From positions 6,241,001 to 6,305,000 of the forward strand of contig NZ_CP095855.1 of NCBI RefSeq assembly GCF_023100805.1: a stretch of 64,000 bases of DNA, written 5' to 3'. Every line of letters starts with the position of its first letter. The first letter of the stretch is position 1. The stretch comes from Chitinophaga filiformis. Its GTDB lineage: Bacteria; Bacteroidota; Bacteroidia; Chitinophagales; Chitinophagaceae. A program made the position numbers and the translations under genes. The notes below the pieces were generated by a model that searched no databases, was not told where the DNA came from, and saw nothing but the letters and a program-made list of their open reading frames with translations. This document shows positions 45,353-54,247 of this stretch, piece after piece.

Positions 45353-46639
45353 ATGTTTTATCAAAATCGACCTGATTTATCTAATTGGATTATTCATTTC
45401 GTTCATGACAGGGATCCGTCTCTGCAACCGCAGGACTACAGCAATGAATTGTCGACGCCGACCCTCTCTGCTAATAGTTACGATTACCAGGGCAACGATA
45501 TCGACAAGGTATACGGAGTTTGCGATGACGAGTTCCCACTACAACCAGACGCAGATGCCTTTTTTGTGTTACAGAAAATACTCCATTGTGGATTTATCCG
45601 TGCAGGATTTGCTTTTCGCAAAACGAAAAGGGGACTGATCGTTCCCACGATTTATGGTCCCAAACCAGCTGTTTGTTTTACCGAAATGCCATTTGGCTCC
45701 TATCTTGAATACGTAAAGGCAAGAAATAAGAACGATATTGTGTCCCCATATGCGTTTGCCATCCATCGCAGTGATTTATTTGCTGTAGGTGCCCGGCCGG
45801 TAATCTATGGATTAAGTGGTAGACACCAGGAAAATACCAATGGCAATATCTTCTACGAAAAAGGGCTGCGGACGCTCCATACAGACTGTGGCATCTCTCT
45901 CAGGGAACAATATAGGTATGTTTACACCAACCTATCAGGTTTATCGCCTATCGATTGGACGCATGAACGGGAATGGCGCTGGGCTGATACTGATGATCGT
46001 TATGAGACCCCAGGATTGCCTTTTTTACTCCAGTCGCTTTGTCACACATTCAAGGGTATGTTCATTCTTGTGCAATTTGAGGATGAAGCGGAAGAAATAC
46101 AATCCCTCTTGCAATACTATTACCATAAAAAAGTCAACTACGCTAATGATGCCTACAATCTACAAACATTAGCCAATTTGCGCGTCACTTCATTAGAGTT
46201 ACTAAAAAAAGAAGCTATAGACCTGCAACAGGCAAAATTTGAAGATTTTGCCCGACCGGCTATTTCCAAATCGATCCCTCAACATCAGCCTTCTTCTGAG
46301 ATAATTGAACTGGTAAAATCGGAAATGGATCAGGCAATTACTATGATAGAAGAATTCGAACAAAAAATAAAAGGACAAGTAATCATAGGGGGTAAGAAGC
46401 GGGTGGATTATCCCTATTTTGTCGGTATCGTGACTGAGGAAACTTTAACACCTATCACACAAACAATGATCGATCTGGGGTATTTACAAACTTGGGAGGG
46501 AGAAGGCTATATTATTTGCACAGAGCCACTGACGTACAAAAATAAACCCAACAGTCGTTTTATAGAAGATACATTTGTGAAAATAGCCGCTTATCTAACT
46601 GAAAGATTGGGGCAAATGTTTTACTGCGTTACAACGTAA
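45353..46639 (+). CDS. AbiGi/DUF2971-like protein, possible phage-defence component
   Basis: 428 aa from the ATG at 45353 (a TTG at 45329 is also in frame). The N-terminal 250 residues have the look of the DUF2971/AbiGi group: WIIHFVHDRD, GPKPAVCFTEMPFGSYLEY, YAFAIHRSDLFAVGARPVIY, DWTHEREWRW. The C-terminal 170 residues, partly coiled-coil, are not recognised. Families of this kind occur in abortive-infection loci. It stands between a methyltransferase and a Schlafen-type gene. Confidence 0.55.
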   Translation: MFYQNRPDLSNWIIHFVHDRDPSLQPQDYSNELSTPTLSANSYDYQGNDIDKVYGVCDDEFPLQPDADAFFVLQKILHCGFIRAGFAFRKTKRGLIVPTIYGPKPAVCFTEMPFGSYLEYVKARNKNDIVSPYAFAIHRSDLFAVGARPVIYGLSGRHQENTNGNIFYEKGLRTLHTDCGISLREQYRYVYTNLSGLSPIDWTHEREWRWADTDDRYETPGLPFLLQSLCHTFKGMFILVQFEDEAEEIQSLLQYYYHKKVNYANDAYNLQTLANLRVTSLELLKKEAIDLQQAKFEDFARPAISKSIPQHQPSSEIIELVKSEMDQAITMIEEFEQKIKGQVIIGGKKRVDYPYFVGIVTEETLTPITQTMIDLGYLQTWEGEGYIICTEPLTYKNKPNSRFIEDTFVKIAAYLTERLGQMFYCVTT

Positions 46640-46893
46640 TTAAAGAAGTTTTCCGCATTGGCCTTATGTTGCATGTTGCCATGTCAAAACAACGGGCAAG
46701 CACAGTATGAGCCACCTTCTGCAGCTGGCATCCTGCTTCAAGCAATAGCATTCTTGGTTGTGGTAGCTTCCCCTTGAAGCGCCTTGACTCAGGAAAGATA
46801 TAGCTGCTAGGCGCCTCGGTAGCAGGCTCAACCCAACCGCCAGTTCGCTACCATTGGGTATTGTTTATAGAAATAGTTAGTAAATTTTCACAT

Positions 46894-48132
46894 ATGATAT
46901 TGTTTGATAAAAAGGTTGAGGATTTTGACCAGGCTTTTATTCAGTTGTTGATCGATGATAAGGTACCGGAATCCCGTACTTTGGATTACAAATTGAAGGT
47001 GGATATCACCAGAGATGATAGTAAGGAAGAGCTTCTGAACGATATCTGCTCTTTCTATAACACTGAAGGGGGCATCATGATTTTTGGATTGGATGAACTA
47101 AGAGATGGCAAAAAAAAATTAGGTATACCAGCGATACCGGCCACCAATGCCATTGAGATAGCGGATTATCCCCAGTTTCAGTCGCGTCTACGCAGTGCCC
47201 TGCAGTCAGGTACAGATCCTTCTATTATAGGGATCCGGTTTAGTCCATTAATCAAAATTGACGGGATTTTCGTTTTTGCCGTCGGTATTCCTAAATGCAG
47301 CTCCATGTTGTCGATGGTAACTTTTAATGGAAGCCATCGTTTTTTCCGGCGAAATGAATCAGATAAATACCGGCCAAGAACTTATGAACTATTTACGGCA
47401 CTGACGACTTTTGGTCACTTAAAACAGCAGATTGAACGTTATACTGAATCACGGGTACTGACCTTTCCGGCGACTTTTGCTCATGATCTGGAGGGCAGGC
47501 CGGGCGCCTTGGTCCACATTGTCCCTACCACATTTTTGGAAACAGCATCCATTCCTGCCTTCACAAGTAAAGATTTTGTCAAACAGGCCGTTGGGCTATT
47601 TCCATCCCAGGGCCGGTACATTAGTACAAAATTTGGTTATAACATTGATGGCCTTACTTTATTACATATCAACGAAGATAATGCCCCTATAAGAGGTGAG
47701 CGCGGCAGTAACCTCGACGCTTATACGGTGTTGTTACGTAATGGTGCAATAGAAAATTTTAGCTCAATCTTTGTTGCCATTAATCCAGGTTCTTCGCCTG
47801 AACTTTATTTGGAGGGGCTTGTTACCTTTATTGTAGAAACTATTAAGTCTGCCTTTAAATATTATGCCTTTGTAAAAATAGCTACTGAATTTTATGTTAG
47901 TGTTCGACTAATCAATCTTGGAGCGCATGCCCACCTTATCAAAGATTCCGGAAGCGGTGAGTTAAGACAGCCCGAGCTAAAAATGCCTATAGTTTTTATA
48001 ACAGATGAAGAAACCGCTACTGGTAGTTTTTCACTATTATTCGACATCTTATGGCAGGCAATCGGCGATCGAGGATGCCCAGATTTGCTTAAAGAGAAGT
48101 ATTTAAGTGCGGGATGGCTTTACAAAGAATAG
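46894..48132 (+). CDS. AlbA_2/Schlafen-domain ATP-binding protein
   Basis: 412 aa from the ATG at 46894 (a TTG at 46861 adds 11). Residues about 15-160 match the AlbA_2 domain: ESRTLDYKLKVDI, KEELLNDICSFYNTEGG, IMIFGLDE, RFFRRNESDKYRPRTYEL. Such proteins often act in regulation or phage defence. The C-terminal 230 residues are not recognised. It is the last gene of the island before the tRNA-like scars. Confidence 0.82.
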   Translation: MILFDKKVEDFDQAFIQLLIDDKVPESRTLDYKLKVDITRDDSKEELLNDICSFYNTEGGIMIFGLDELRDGKKKLGIPAIPATNAIEIADYPQFQSRLRSALQSGTDPSIIGIRFSPLIKIDGIFVFAVGIPKCSSMLSMVTFNGSHRFFRRNESDKYRPRTYELFTALTTFGHLKQQIERYTESRVLTFPATFAHDLEGRPGALVHIVPTTFLETASIPAFTSKDFVKQAVGLFPSQGRYISTKFGYNIDGLTLLHINEDNAPIRGERGSNLDAYTVLLRNGAIENFSSIFVAINPGSSPELYLEGLVTFIVETIKSAFKYYAFVKIATEFYVSVRLINLGAHAHLIKDSGSGELRQPELKMPIVFITDEETATGSFSLLFDILWQAIGDRGCPDLLKEKYLSAGWLYKE

Positions 48133-48258
48133 AACATGTGAAATTGTGCACAGGAAATTTTACATTTGTAAAGCCGGAACAATTAGGGGCTATCCTTTTG
48201 ACCGGTTATAAAGAAAAACCGTTTTAAAGCTCTTTACATGGTCTCCCACCTGCTATGC

Positions 48259-48413
48259 GGTGAGTAAATCCGTGAGTAGACAACAGAGATAGAAGTATAT
48301 TTAATTGATAATAAGGCATTTGCTAAGGCAACTCGAATCCAGTCCACCCGACTATAAGGTGTTGAAAGCGAACAAATTAAATGATTTCAAATCTAGGTGA
48401 GTAAATCCGTGAG
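48259..48413. repeat. 18-bp direct repeat pair
   Basis: GGTGAGTAAATCCGTGAG occurs at 48259-48276 and 48396-48413. Between them lies a weak tRNA-like tail (ACTCGAATCCAGTCCACCCG, 48331-48350). Possibly ends of a lost small element. Confidence 0.8.
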
Positions 48414-48467
48414 CCGCTCTTAGCTCATCAGTGAAGACGAGCCACCATATTGATAATCAGCAATTTA

Positions 48468-48488
48468 TTCGAATCTTGTCATCCCGAC
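48468..48488 (+). other. 3' fragment of a tRNA, tRNA-Pro type
   Basis: TTCGAATCTTGTCATCCCGA is a T-loop, T-stem and acceptor strand; the acceptor CATCCCG fits a 5' CGGGATG, the usual start of Bacteroidota tRNA-Pro. The 5' parts of the tRNA are absent here, so this is not a functional gene. Confidence 0.6.
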
Positions 48489-48502
48489 TGGAAGAAATTA
48501 GA

Positions 48503-48530
48503 CCGCATCGTAATGGTGCGGCTTTTTTTT
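48503..48530 (+). terminator. Intrinsic terminator behind the tRNA fragment
   Basis: CCGCATC / GGTGCGG hairpin followed by eight T. This is the expected terminator of a tRNA transcript and moved or stayed with the fragment. Confidence 0.75.
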
Positions 48531-48538
48531 GTGTTATT

Positions 48539-48587
48539 GCGTCCCGATTAGGATCGGGAAGGTCGCAAGAATCTTGCTGTTCCGACT
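48539..48587 (+). other. Second, damaged tRNA-Pro-like fragment
   Basis: GGTCGCAAG, GAATCTTG and TTCCGACT are kept, but the T-loop has lost three bases; a hairpin with a loop like TTAGGA precedes it and may be the old anticodon arm. The bases behind (CTGGAA, then ATTAGACCGCA) repeat those behind the first fragment, so a block of about 40 bases is duplicated. Confidence 0.5.
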
Positions 48588-48687
48588 GGAAATAATAATT
48601 AGACCGCAGTAGGCCACTATCGCCATAGAGCTTAAGGCACTCCGATATCGAAGGGGCCAACTGTTGAATTTCCCATATTTCTTATAA

Positions 48688-48757
48688 ACAGGTTTGAAAA
48701 TTCCAGTTGTCCCGACACTAAAAAGTCTCTGGTATTATCCAGGGACTTTTATTTTTG
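48688..48757 (+). terminator. tRNA-tail-like sequence and strong terminator
   Basis: AACAGGTTTGAAAATTCC, then AGTTGTCCCGACA, recall a T-arm and acceptor end. The hairpin AAAAGTCTCTGG (48721) / CCAGGGACTTTT (48739-48750) with one G-T pair and following T bases is a good terminator. Confidence 0.6.
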
Positions 48758-48960
48758 AACTTGCTTAAGCAGCTCTGAAAAGAGCTATTTTTTTTGCATA
48801 TAATATCGCTGTTCAATATCTTTGCAATTCTTCTTCCCAATTTTGTGAATAGATAAAATGACAATAAGGTAATTCATATTCTCTCAATTATGCCTGGTTC
48901 TCGTGGAAGGACCCGATCTGGCACGTCTATACCTTATTTTTAATCATTACTAATTCAAAA

Positions 48961-49800
48961 ATGAATACGAACGTTCAAAATGGTTACATAACCATCGATG
49001 ACATTGCCATATATTATGAAGTTCAGGGAAGCGGGTACCCCCTTTTGTTAATCCCTAGTATGGGCGGAGATAGTTGGTGGTTTTACAAAATCGCCAATCA
49101 CCTGAGTTGCCATTTTAAAGTAATAACATATGATATGCGTGGTTGTGGCAGAAGTATTGCCAACCAGGTTATCAATTTTGAAATCAGCAGGCATTGCGAT
49201 GATATATCAGCCTTGTTGGATTCCTTAGGTGAGCAACCGGTATATATTGCCGGCTTTAGCAGTGGAAGTGTTATTGCTTGTGAGATGGCCATTCGTTATC
49301 CTTCATTAGTCAAAGCGATGTTGCTATTTGAGCCGCCAATGGTGAGAATACATCCCCGTCATAAAAAATTGCATTCAATGATAGCCGGAGTGTATCGGAC
49401 AGCGTTCAGGTACGGTCCTATTATAGCAGGTTTAAAATTTGTGTGGGGGGCAGGATTGCCTTTACAGCCTTTATTAAAGGGAGGGGCAGAGCAAAAGCAA
49501 TATCTTAGTCAAACAAATATTAAACCTAAGCAAATTTCACTGGCCGATCAATATCTGGAATTCGTAATTGTCACCAATTACCAGCCTAATATTGAAAAAT
49601 TAAACCTTTCAGGGGTAAGAATATTTACCGGCGCAGGTAAAGACTCTTTACGCAAAAAGCGATTTTATGCGCAAACCGCTGAGTTATTAGCAGCTTCACT
49701 AAAATGTAAACTGGTAGTTTTTCCGGGCCATCACTTTTCATTTTTTCATTCAGCTGCAGATTTTGCCCAAGTGTTAAAGTCGGCTTTCCTTAATGACTAG
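48961..49800 (+). CDS. Alpha/beta-hydrolase
   Basis: 279 aa, cytoplasmic. Oxyanion region IPSMGG, strand VITYDMRGCGRS, nucleophile elbow GFSSGS (Ser), and catalytic His in PGHHFSFF; an acidic residue is expected near FTGAGKDSL. Substrate unknown (ester, lactone or similar). It stands alone between two similar tRNA-tail-like repeats with terminators (48688 and 49936), which suggests a gene cargo inserted as a unit. Confidence 0.88.
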   Translation: MNTNVQNGYITIDDIAIYYEVQGSGYPLLLIPSMGGDSWWFYKIANHLSCHFKVITYDMRGCGRSIANQVINFEISRHCDDISALLDSLGEQPVYIAGFSSGSVIACEMAIRYPSLVKAMLLFEPPMVRIHPRHKKLHSMIAGVYRTAFRYGPIIAGLKFVWGAGLPLQPLLKGGAEQKQYLSQTNIKPKQISLADQYLEFVIVTNYQPNIEKLNLSGVRIFTGAGKDSLRKKRFYAQTAELLAASLKCKLVVFPGHHFSFFHSAADFAQVLKSAFLND

Positions 49801-49935
49801 TTAATGTTATAAGCCTTGAAACGTAATTCTAAAAAACATTTCAGGGTTTTGTTATCCGAGTCAAGCGGCTATCCCGACCCCTATAAATTCTCGATGAAGG
49901 TTTATAAATTCACCAATTACCTTTAAATCTTGAAT

Positions 49936-50026
49936 TAACAGGTTAGATATTTGTCCAGTTGTTCCGACAAAACGTATAAAAGAGAGTAAATTCGATCAAA
50001 TCTGATCATTTACTCTCTTTTGTTTT
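49936..50026 (+). terminator. tRNA-tail-like repeat and strong terminator
   Basis: AACAGGTTAGATATTTGTCC, then AGTTGTTCCGACA, repeats imperfectly the sequence at 48688. Behind it AAAAGAGAGTAAA (49978-49990) pairs with TTTACTCTCTTTT (50009-50021), with an inner GATCA/TGATC pair. It works in both directions. Confidence 0.65.
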
Positions 50027-50048
50027 ATCTAAGCGCTATATTGTTTCT

Positions 50049-50258
50049 TTATTTACCTACGGGGTAGCTACCGAAATTTGTAAATTTTGTCTCTGTACAT
50101 TTCGTCCGGTAGTCAACAATATTTTTTATAACATCTCTCAATTTTTCATATTTCGTAGGCTTGGAAAAGAAGCCCTGTACTGAATTCACATAGGATATAA
50201 TAACATTATGTTCGGATGTAGCCGTTGTCACCCAATAATTTATTCGGAAAACATGCAT
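50049..50258 (-). pseudogene. C-terminal piece of a response-regulator receiver domain
   Basis: 69 residues: WVTTATSEH, VQGFFSKPTKYEKLRDVI match the end of a receiver domain (strand, Thr, then the conserved Lys-Pro). The phospho-acceptor Asp half is missing, so it is a remnant. It follows the redoxin gene by two bases. Confidence 0.5.
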
Positions 50259-50260
50259 GA

Positions 50261-50893
50261 TTAGTTTAAGAATAGTTTGATTTTATCAATGGGCAAATGG
50301 TCGCCAATGTATTTTCCGTAATAAGCGGTTTGTACATTTCCATTCTCGTCAATTAGAAAGTCTGCGCTTATCCGGGTTGCGTTTCCGTCTAATTCAATTT
50401 TCTTCTTGAATAAGGCTTTCCCTTCTTTCATTTTCCGCATTGCTCCATGAAACATTCCTTTCATCATTTTTCCAGCACTTCGTTCAACGTCATAAAGCTT
50501 ATACAAACTTTGGTCGGGGTTAGGAATCATGGTAGCATAGAAAGTTTCGCCTTCCATATATTGTTTTATATTCTCGGCTGTGCTTTCATAAACTGCTAAC
50601 ACTATCAGCCCTTTTGATTTGAAGTAGGTGGCTTGTTCCTGCAATTCGTGAAACCGAAGATTACAAATGGGGCAGCCTACATTCCTATAAAATGTAAGCA
50701 TTACTTTTTTGCCTTTGTAGTCGGCAAGGTTTACTGTTGCTCCATGTACATCTTTAATTGTAAATGCTGGCGCTGTTTGTGGCGGTTTAATTTTCATTGT
50801 GTCTGTTTTTATTGTAAATGATTGAGTAGTTAGAGTTAATCCTACTATTGCCAATAAAGCAAAGCCTGTCAGTCGGTAATTATTTAATAACAT
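50261..50893 (-). CDS. Exported AhpC/TSA-type redoxin
   Basis: 210 aa with a signal-like start (LTGFALLAIVGLTLTTQSF). The thioredoxin-fold domain has APAFTIKDVHGATVNLADY and FYRNVGCPICNLRFHEL, a peroxiredoxin-like site with CPIC. It probably reduces peroxides or thiols in the periplasm. Upstream is a hairpin terminator (50965) that separates it from the sigma gene. Confidence 0.85.
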   Translation of the reverse strand: MLLNNYRLTGFALLAIVGLTLTTQSFTIKTDTMKIKPPQTAPAFTIKDVHGATVNLADYKGKKVMLTFYRNVGCPICNLRFHELQEQATYFKSKGLIVLAVYESTAENIKQYMEGETFYATMIPNPDQSLYKLYDVERSAGKMMKGMFHGAMRKMKEGKALFKKKIELDGNATRISADFLIDENGNVQTAYYGKYIGDHLPIDKIKLFLN

Positions 50894-50964
50894 ACTATTT
50901 TGATTCTTTTGATTGATTATATATTAATACCAATCGGTACAGAATAATCACCAACAGAAAATAA

Positions 50965-50997
50965 AAATGGCGAATCATTTTTTATAATTCGCCATTT
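50965..50997 (-). terminator. Hairpin terminator behind the sigma gene
   Basis: Perfect 11-base arms AAATGGCGAAT (50965) and ATTCGCCATTT (50987-50997), loop of 11, followed on the - strand by an A/T-rich tract. Confidence 0.7.
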
Positions 50998-51021
50998 CGG
51001 TCCCAGACTTTATAAAGTAGC

Positions 51022-51588
51022 TTACCCAAGGCTTTTAGAGCCTTTTCTTGCTTGTTCTAAGCATTTGAATTTTTGATTTTGTGCATTGTGTTTGTTTGTA
51101 TATTGAAACTCCTTTGTAACAGTTTCAATATTTTTTTCATCAAAGAATATCGCCGTTAAAAGCATCTTGCATTTATGGCTTACTTTCTTAAATACATTTA
51201 ATGCTCTCTTAATTTTGTTTTGATACGCTTCTACTTCTTTCTCTTCTGCTTCTTCATAATCCGTCAGGTATTTTTCATACATATTTAATTCGGTTTTCAC
51301 TATTTTACTGGCATCTCGCAAACGCTTTAGCCATAAATTACTGCTGATGGCGAAAATGTATGTTTTTAAAGAAGATCTTAAATCAAAATCTTCCTTGGGA
51401 ACTTTGGTTAATAACACTAGGATTGTTTCCTGAAAAATATCTTTTGCATCATCTTCACTTCCATTGTTCTTGCAAATGAAGTTTTTTACCGAGGGGTAAT
51501 AAAATGTATATAGGATCTCATAGGATCTATTATCCATCATTTTTAAGCCGTTAAGTGTTTCCTGGTCGGGTTGTTTTTCGATATTCAT
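51022..51588 (-). CDS. Sigma-70-family (ECF-like) RNA polymerase sigma factor
   Basis: 188 aa from the ATG at 51588; a TTG at 51615 is less likely. Region 2 is seen in SEDDAKDIFQETILVLLTK and TYIFAISSNLWLKRLRD. Region 4 is less typical (EKNIETVTKEFQYTNKH). No FecR partner nearby. Targets unknown. Confidence 0.85.
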   Translation of the reverse strand: MNIEKQPDQETLNGLKMMDNRSYEILYTFYYPSVKNFICKNNGSEDDAKDIFQETILVLLTKVPKEDFDLRSSLKTYIFAISSNLWLKRLRDASKIVKTELNMYEKYLTDYEEAEEKEVEAYQNKIKRALNVFKKVSHKCKMLLTAIFFDEKNIETVTKEFQYTNKHNAQNQKFKCLEQARKGSKSLG

Positions 51589-52101
51589 ACACTTCTTTTG
51601 CTGGTTAATACCCAAAAGGGATCAAAAATCACCCAATGGAAAAAATAACTAAGAATTATGGGGGCTTTTGTGGTTGGGGCGTCTGCCCCACAAGCTTAAA
51701 CGGACCACCAGCGACCGCAGAAAAGAGCATGTTTCAATTGGTAGATCATAAAGAAAACATCTGTAACAGATATGTTGGGATTCGCTTGGCCAAGACCGGT
51801 GTATTATAAAAATATATCGCTAGAAATCAAAAATAATTAAAACCAATAGCATTTGAAGATTAATTTATGAATTTAGAATTAGCTTAATTAAGTTATTATT
51901 GAAAATTTCTTCAACTATCTTTTTGGAAGATACAGGCTCCTGTAGTGGATGTTGTTGAAAAATGTACAGGAGGTAAATTGTATGCACTATTAATTATACC
52001 TGTGTACCGGACGAGAAATAGTGCCTGATGTCAAACGCCAAAAAGGGGGCGTTACTTCGCCCCCCTTTTAACGTTAATGCAGCATAGAGATCAAATCACT
52101 A
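51589..52101. other. Gene-free stretch with a terminator
   Basis: About 510 bases; promoter of the sigma gene at its left. The only clear element is the hairpin at 52040-52069. Nothing else seen. Confidence 0.4.
52040..52069 (-). terminator. GC-rich terminator hairpin
   Basis: AAAAGGGGGCG pairs with CGCCCCCCTTTT around TTACTT with one bulged C. It ends the transcript of the gene at 52102 and has A/T runs on both sides. Confidence 0.8.
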
Positions 52102-52524
52102 TCATTCCCATCCGCAATACACCATGCAATTTGCGAGTACTTTACATATGTCTTCAAAAGATACGCCTAGTTGCATTGCGACTTCAACTGTTGGATCTAA
52201 TCCCGGATAATTTCGCATGGCCTCACCGCCAACCCAATTGGCCACTTCATTAGAATAACCCATACCTTTCAAATTGTCGTAGGTCATCCTCCCCCAGCAT
52301 ACTCCATCACCTATCCATGCGCTGCCAAATGGAGAAACCCACCGCCGGTGAATGTCAGGACTGCTGATAGAGATTACAAAGAGCTGGCGGGCAACAACAC
52401 GCTCCATCTGCAGCATGGGCACCGCTTCGGAGGAACGCTCTCCGTCGGGTAGAGGGATCGCACCCGTAAAGATAAAACAGGTAAAGAGGGCTAAAGTGGT
52501 CTTTGTCAGGAAACGTAGGGGCAT
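52102..52524 (-). CDS. Small secreted protein with C-terminal cysteines, unrecognised
   Basis: 140 aa. Signal peptide FLTKTTLALFTCFIFTGAIP. The mature half is helical with cysteines in GVCWGR, EDICKV, ANCMVYCGWE; three of the four fall in the last 17 residues. Own transcript, with terminator 33 bases behind. Family unknown. Confidence 0.65.
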   Translation of the reverse strand: MPLRFLTKTTLALFTCFIFTGAIPLPDGERSSEAVPMLQMERVVARQLFVISISSPDIHRRWVSPFGSAWIGDGVCWGRMTYDNLKGMGYSNEVANWVGGEAMRNYPGLDPTVEVAMQLGVSFEDICKVLANCMVYCGWE

Positions 52525-52775
52525 AAATTGTTTTTTAATAAGGTTAAAAAATGGGATATCAGTAAATATAAATTTTTCCGGATTGCATCAGAAAATCCCA
52601 TTTTGACATTTAAACATAAAAGGTGTGTTTTGCTGAGGTATTACTCAATGTCAAACAACCTGATATTTTCCACTGTCCCATTAAAATCTTATATTCATAC
52701 ATTAATACGATTAATTGTTAACTTGAATATAGCTTAACCCAGGTTATTTCGGCACATTTCTATAAGACTATCCAC

Positions 52776-53495
52776 ATGAAAAAACACGCTATTCTACGTA
52801 GATTACATCACTGGTATCGGGAAAGAGAATTCTGGGGCTTTAAGAATAAGCCAGTCGAACAGATCTTTTCTGACATTTATAAGAACAACACCTGGGGCGG
52901 TCCATCCGGTGAATTTTACTCCGGCGATGGTACATACAGCCCCAATATTCATTTGTACATCAATAAGGTGGTAGAAATTATTAATGCCAATAATATTAAA
53001 TCAGTCCTTGACATCGGATGTGGCGATTTTGCAGTAATGTCACAGGTGGTTGACAAGGTGGATGTAAATTATACCGGCGGTGATGTCGTTAAAGATTTGA
53101 TTGACCGGAATCGGCAGTGGTTTGAAGGCCCCAAGACCAAATTTATTCAGTTAAACGCCATTGAGGACGAATTGCCAAAGGCTGACCTGGTTATGATAAG
53201 GCAAGTGTTACAACACTTAAGCAACGGGCAAATTTTAAAAATATTACCCAAGTTATCGAAATTCAGGTACGTACTGATTACCGAACACGTGGTGGTCGGA
53301 GACGATGCTGTTCCGAATTATGACAAGATTCCCGGCCCACATATCAGATCAAGATCTTCGTCAGGGGTGTATATTGACTTGCCGCCGTTTAATATGAAAA
53401 ATGCAAAAGTTGTACTGGAAACACGGGAAGATGAAACCTTTAAAGGCAAAATATACCCTGCCGTATTAAGAACGCATTTGATTGAAAACAAATAG
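52776..53495 (+). CDS. Class I SAM-dependent methyltransferase
   Basis: 239 aa. Motif I VLDIGCGDFAVM, then YTGGDVVKDLI and DLVMIRQVLQHL (motif IV region), all of the Rossmann SAM fold. The N-terminal 60 residues hold NTWGGPSGEFYSGDGT, common in methyltransferases of sugar or small-molecule pathways. Stand-alone gene; substrate unknown. Confidence 0.85.
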   Translation: MKKHAILRRLHHWYREREFWGFKNKPVEQIFSDIYKNNTWGGPSGEFYSGDGTYSPNIHLYINKVVEIINANNIKSVLDIGCGDFAVMSQVVDKVDVNYTGGDVVKDLIDRNRQWFEGPKTKFIQLNAIEDELPKADLVMIRQVLQHLSNGQILKILPKLSKFRYVLITEHVVVGDDAVPNYDKIPGPHIRSRSSSGVYIDLPPFNMKNAKVVLETREDETFKGKIYPAVLRTHLIENK

Positions 53496-53536
53496 CAGGC
53501 TTATCGGTGTGAACAGTTTGTAAGCCAGGCAGCTTA

Positions 53537-53764
53537 TTAACCACTCGTTGTTTTCTCTTCTTCTTTTACATATTCCAGAATGTCACCTGGCTGGCAGTCT
53601 AATGCTTTACAAATTGCTTCTAATGTGCTAAAACGAATTGCTTTTGCTTTCCCTGTTTTCAGGATAGAAAGGTTGGACAATGTGAGATCAACCCTTTCGG
53701 AAAGTTCATTGAGAGAAAGTTTTCGCTTTGCCATCATGACGTCTAAGTTTACAATAATCGGCAT
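53537..53764 (-). CDS. XRE-type regulator (YozG-like)
   Basis: 75 aa, one helix-turn-helix: KLSLNELSERVDLTLSNLS, then IRFSTLEAICKALDCQPGDI, the YozG/Cro signature. It follows the DUF2975 gene by three bases, a standard pair in Firmicutes and Bacteroidota. Confidence 0.9.
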   Translation of the reverse strand: MPIIVNLDVMMAKRKLSLNELSERVDLTLSNLSILKTGKAKAIRFSTLEAICKALDCQPGDILEYVKEEEKTTSG

Positions 53765-53767
53765 CGC

Positions 53768-54247
53768 TTAAATTGTTAAGTCATTTTCAGATTTCATATC
53801 GATGGCGTTCTGCAATATCTTTTCGAATATTGCTGCAGCAGTGGCAACTACGGCCGAAACAAAGGTGGTTACGATACACATAGCAATAAAACCCGCAGGG
53901 TCGTCGTCTTTATTATGGAATATCCTGATGTATATTCCTGCCAGCACAATTAAAATACTTAGCACGATCGCACAATACTTTATGCTCTTTAAAGCCTTAA
54001 CAGCGTTTGATGAGAATACTTTATTCTGCCCGATATATCCAAGTAATTTAAACGCCTTGTATAAGGCGACAAAAAAAGCAATGGATGCCGCATACCCATA
54101 CAAGATGAAGGGGTCAGCGTAAATGCTAAACAAATCTAAGTTTGCGGCCCTTCCTTCGGTTAAGGGAACCCTGATCAAAATGGCAAGTGCGATAAGGGCG
54201 ATAAGCACGACAACTCCCTGAAGAAATATTATCGAAATTCTTTTCAT
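53768..54247 (-). CDS. DUF2975 membrane protein
   Basis: 159 aa, four hydrophobic helices (residues about 7-27, 45-66, 85-105, 120-142). Size, topology and pairing with the YozG-like regulator behind it mark it as DUF2975. Probably senses something at the inner membrane; role unknown. Confidence 0.85.
   Translation of the reverse strand: MKRISIIFLQGVVVLIALIALAILIRVPLTEGRAANLDLFSIYADPFILYGYAASIAFFVALYKAFKLLGYIGQNKVFSSNAVKALKSIKYCAIVLSILIVLAGIYIRIFHNKDDDPAGFIAMCIVTTFVSAVVATAAAIFEKILQNAIDMKSENDLTI

Larger units (their letters stand above)
48133..48960. other. Scar region with tRNA-3'-end-like fragments and direct repeats
   Basis: 830 bases without a gene, holding an 18-bp direct repeat (48259 and 48396), tRNA-Pro-like tail fragments (48468, 48539, weaker 48331 and 48688) and two hairpin terminators. 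It reads as a site used several times for integration. Confidence 0.6.

Noticed and set aside
48468..48590. Functional tRNA genes
   Set aside because: Only T-arm and acceptor 3' parts can be recognised; the 5' acceptor strand and D-arm are missing in both copies.
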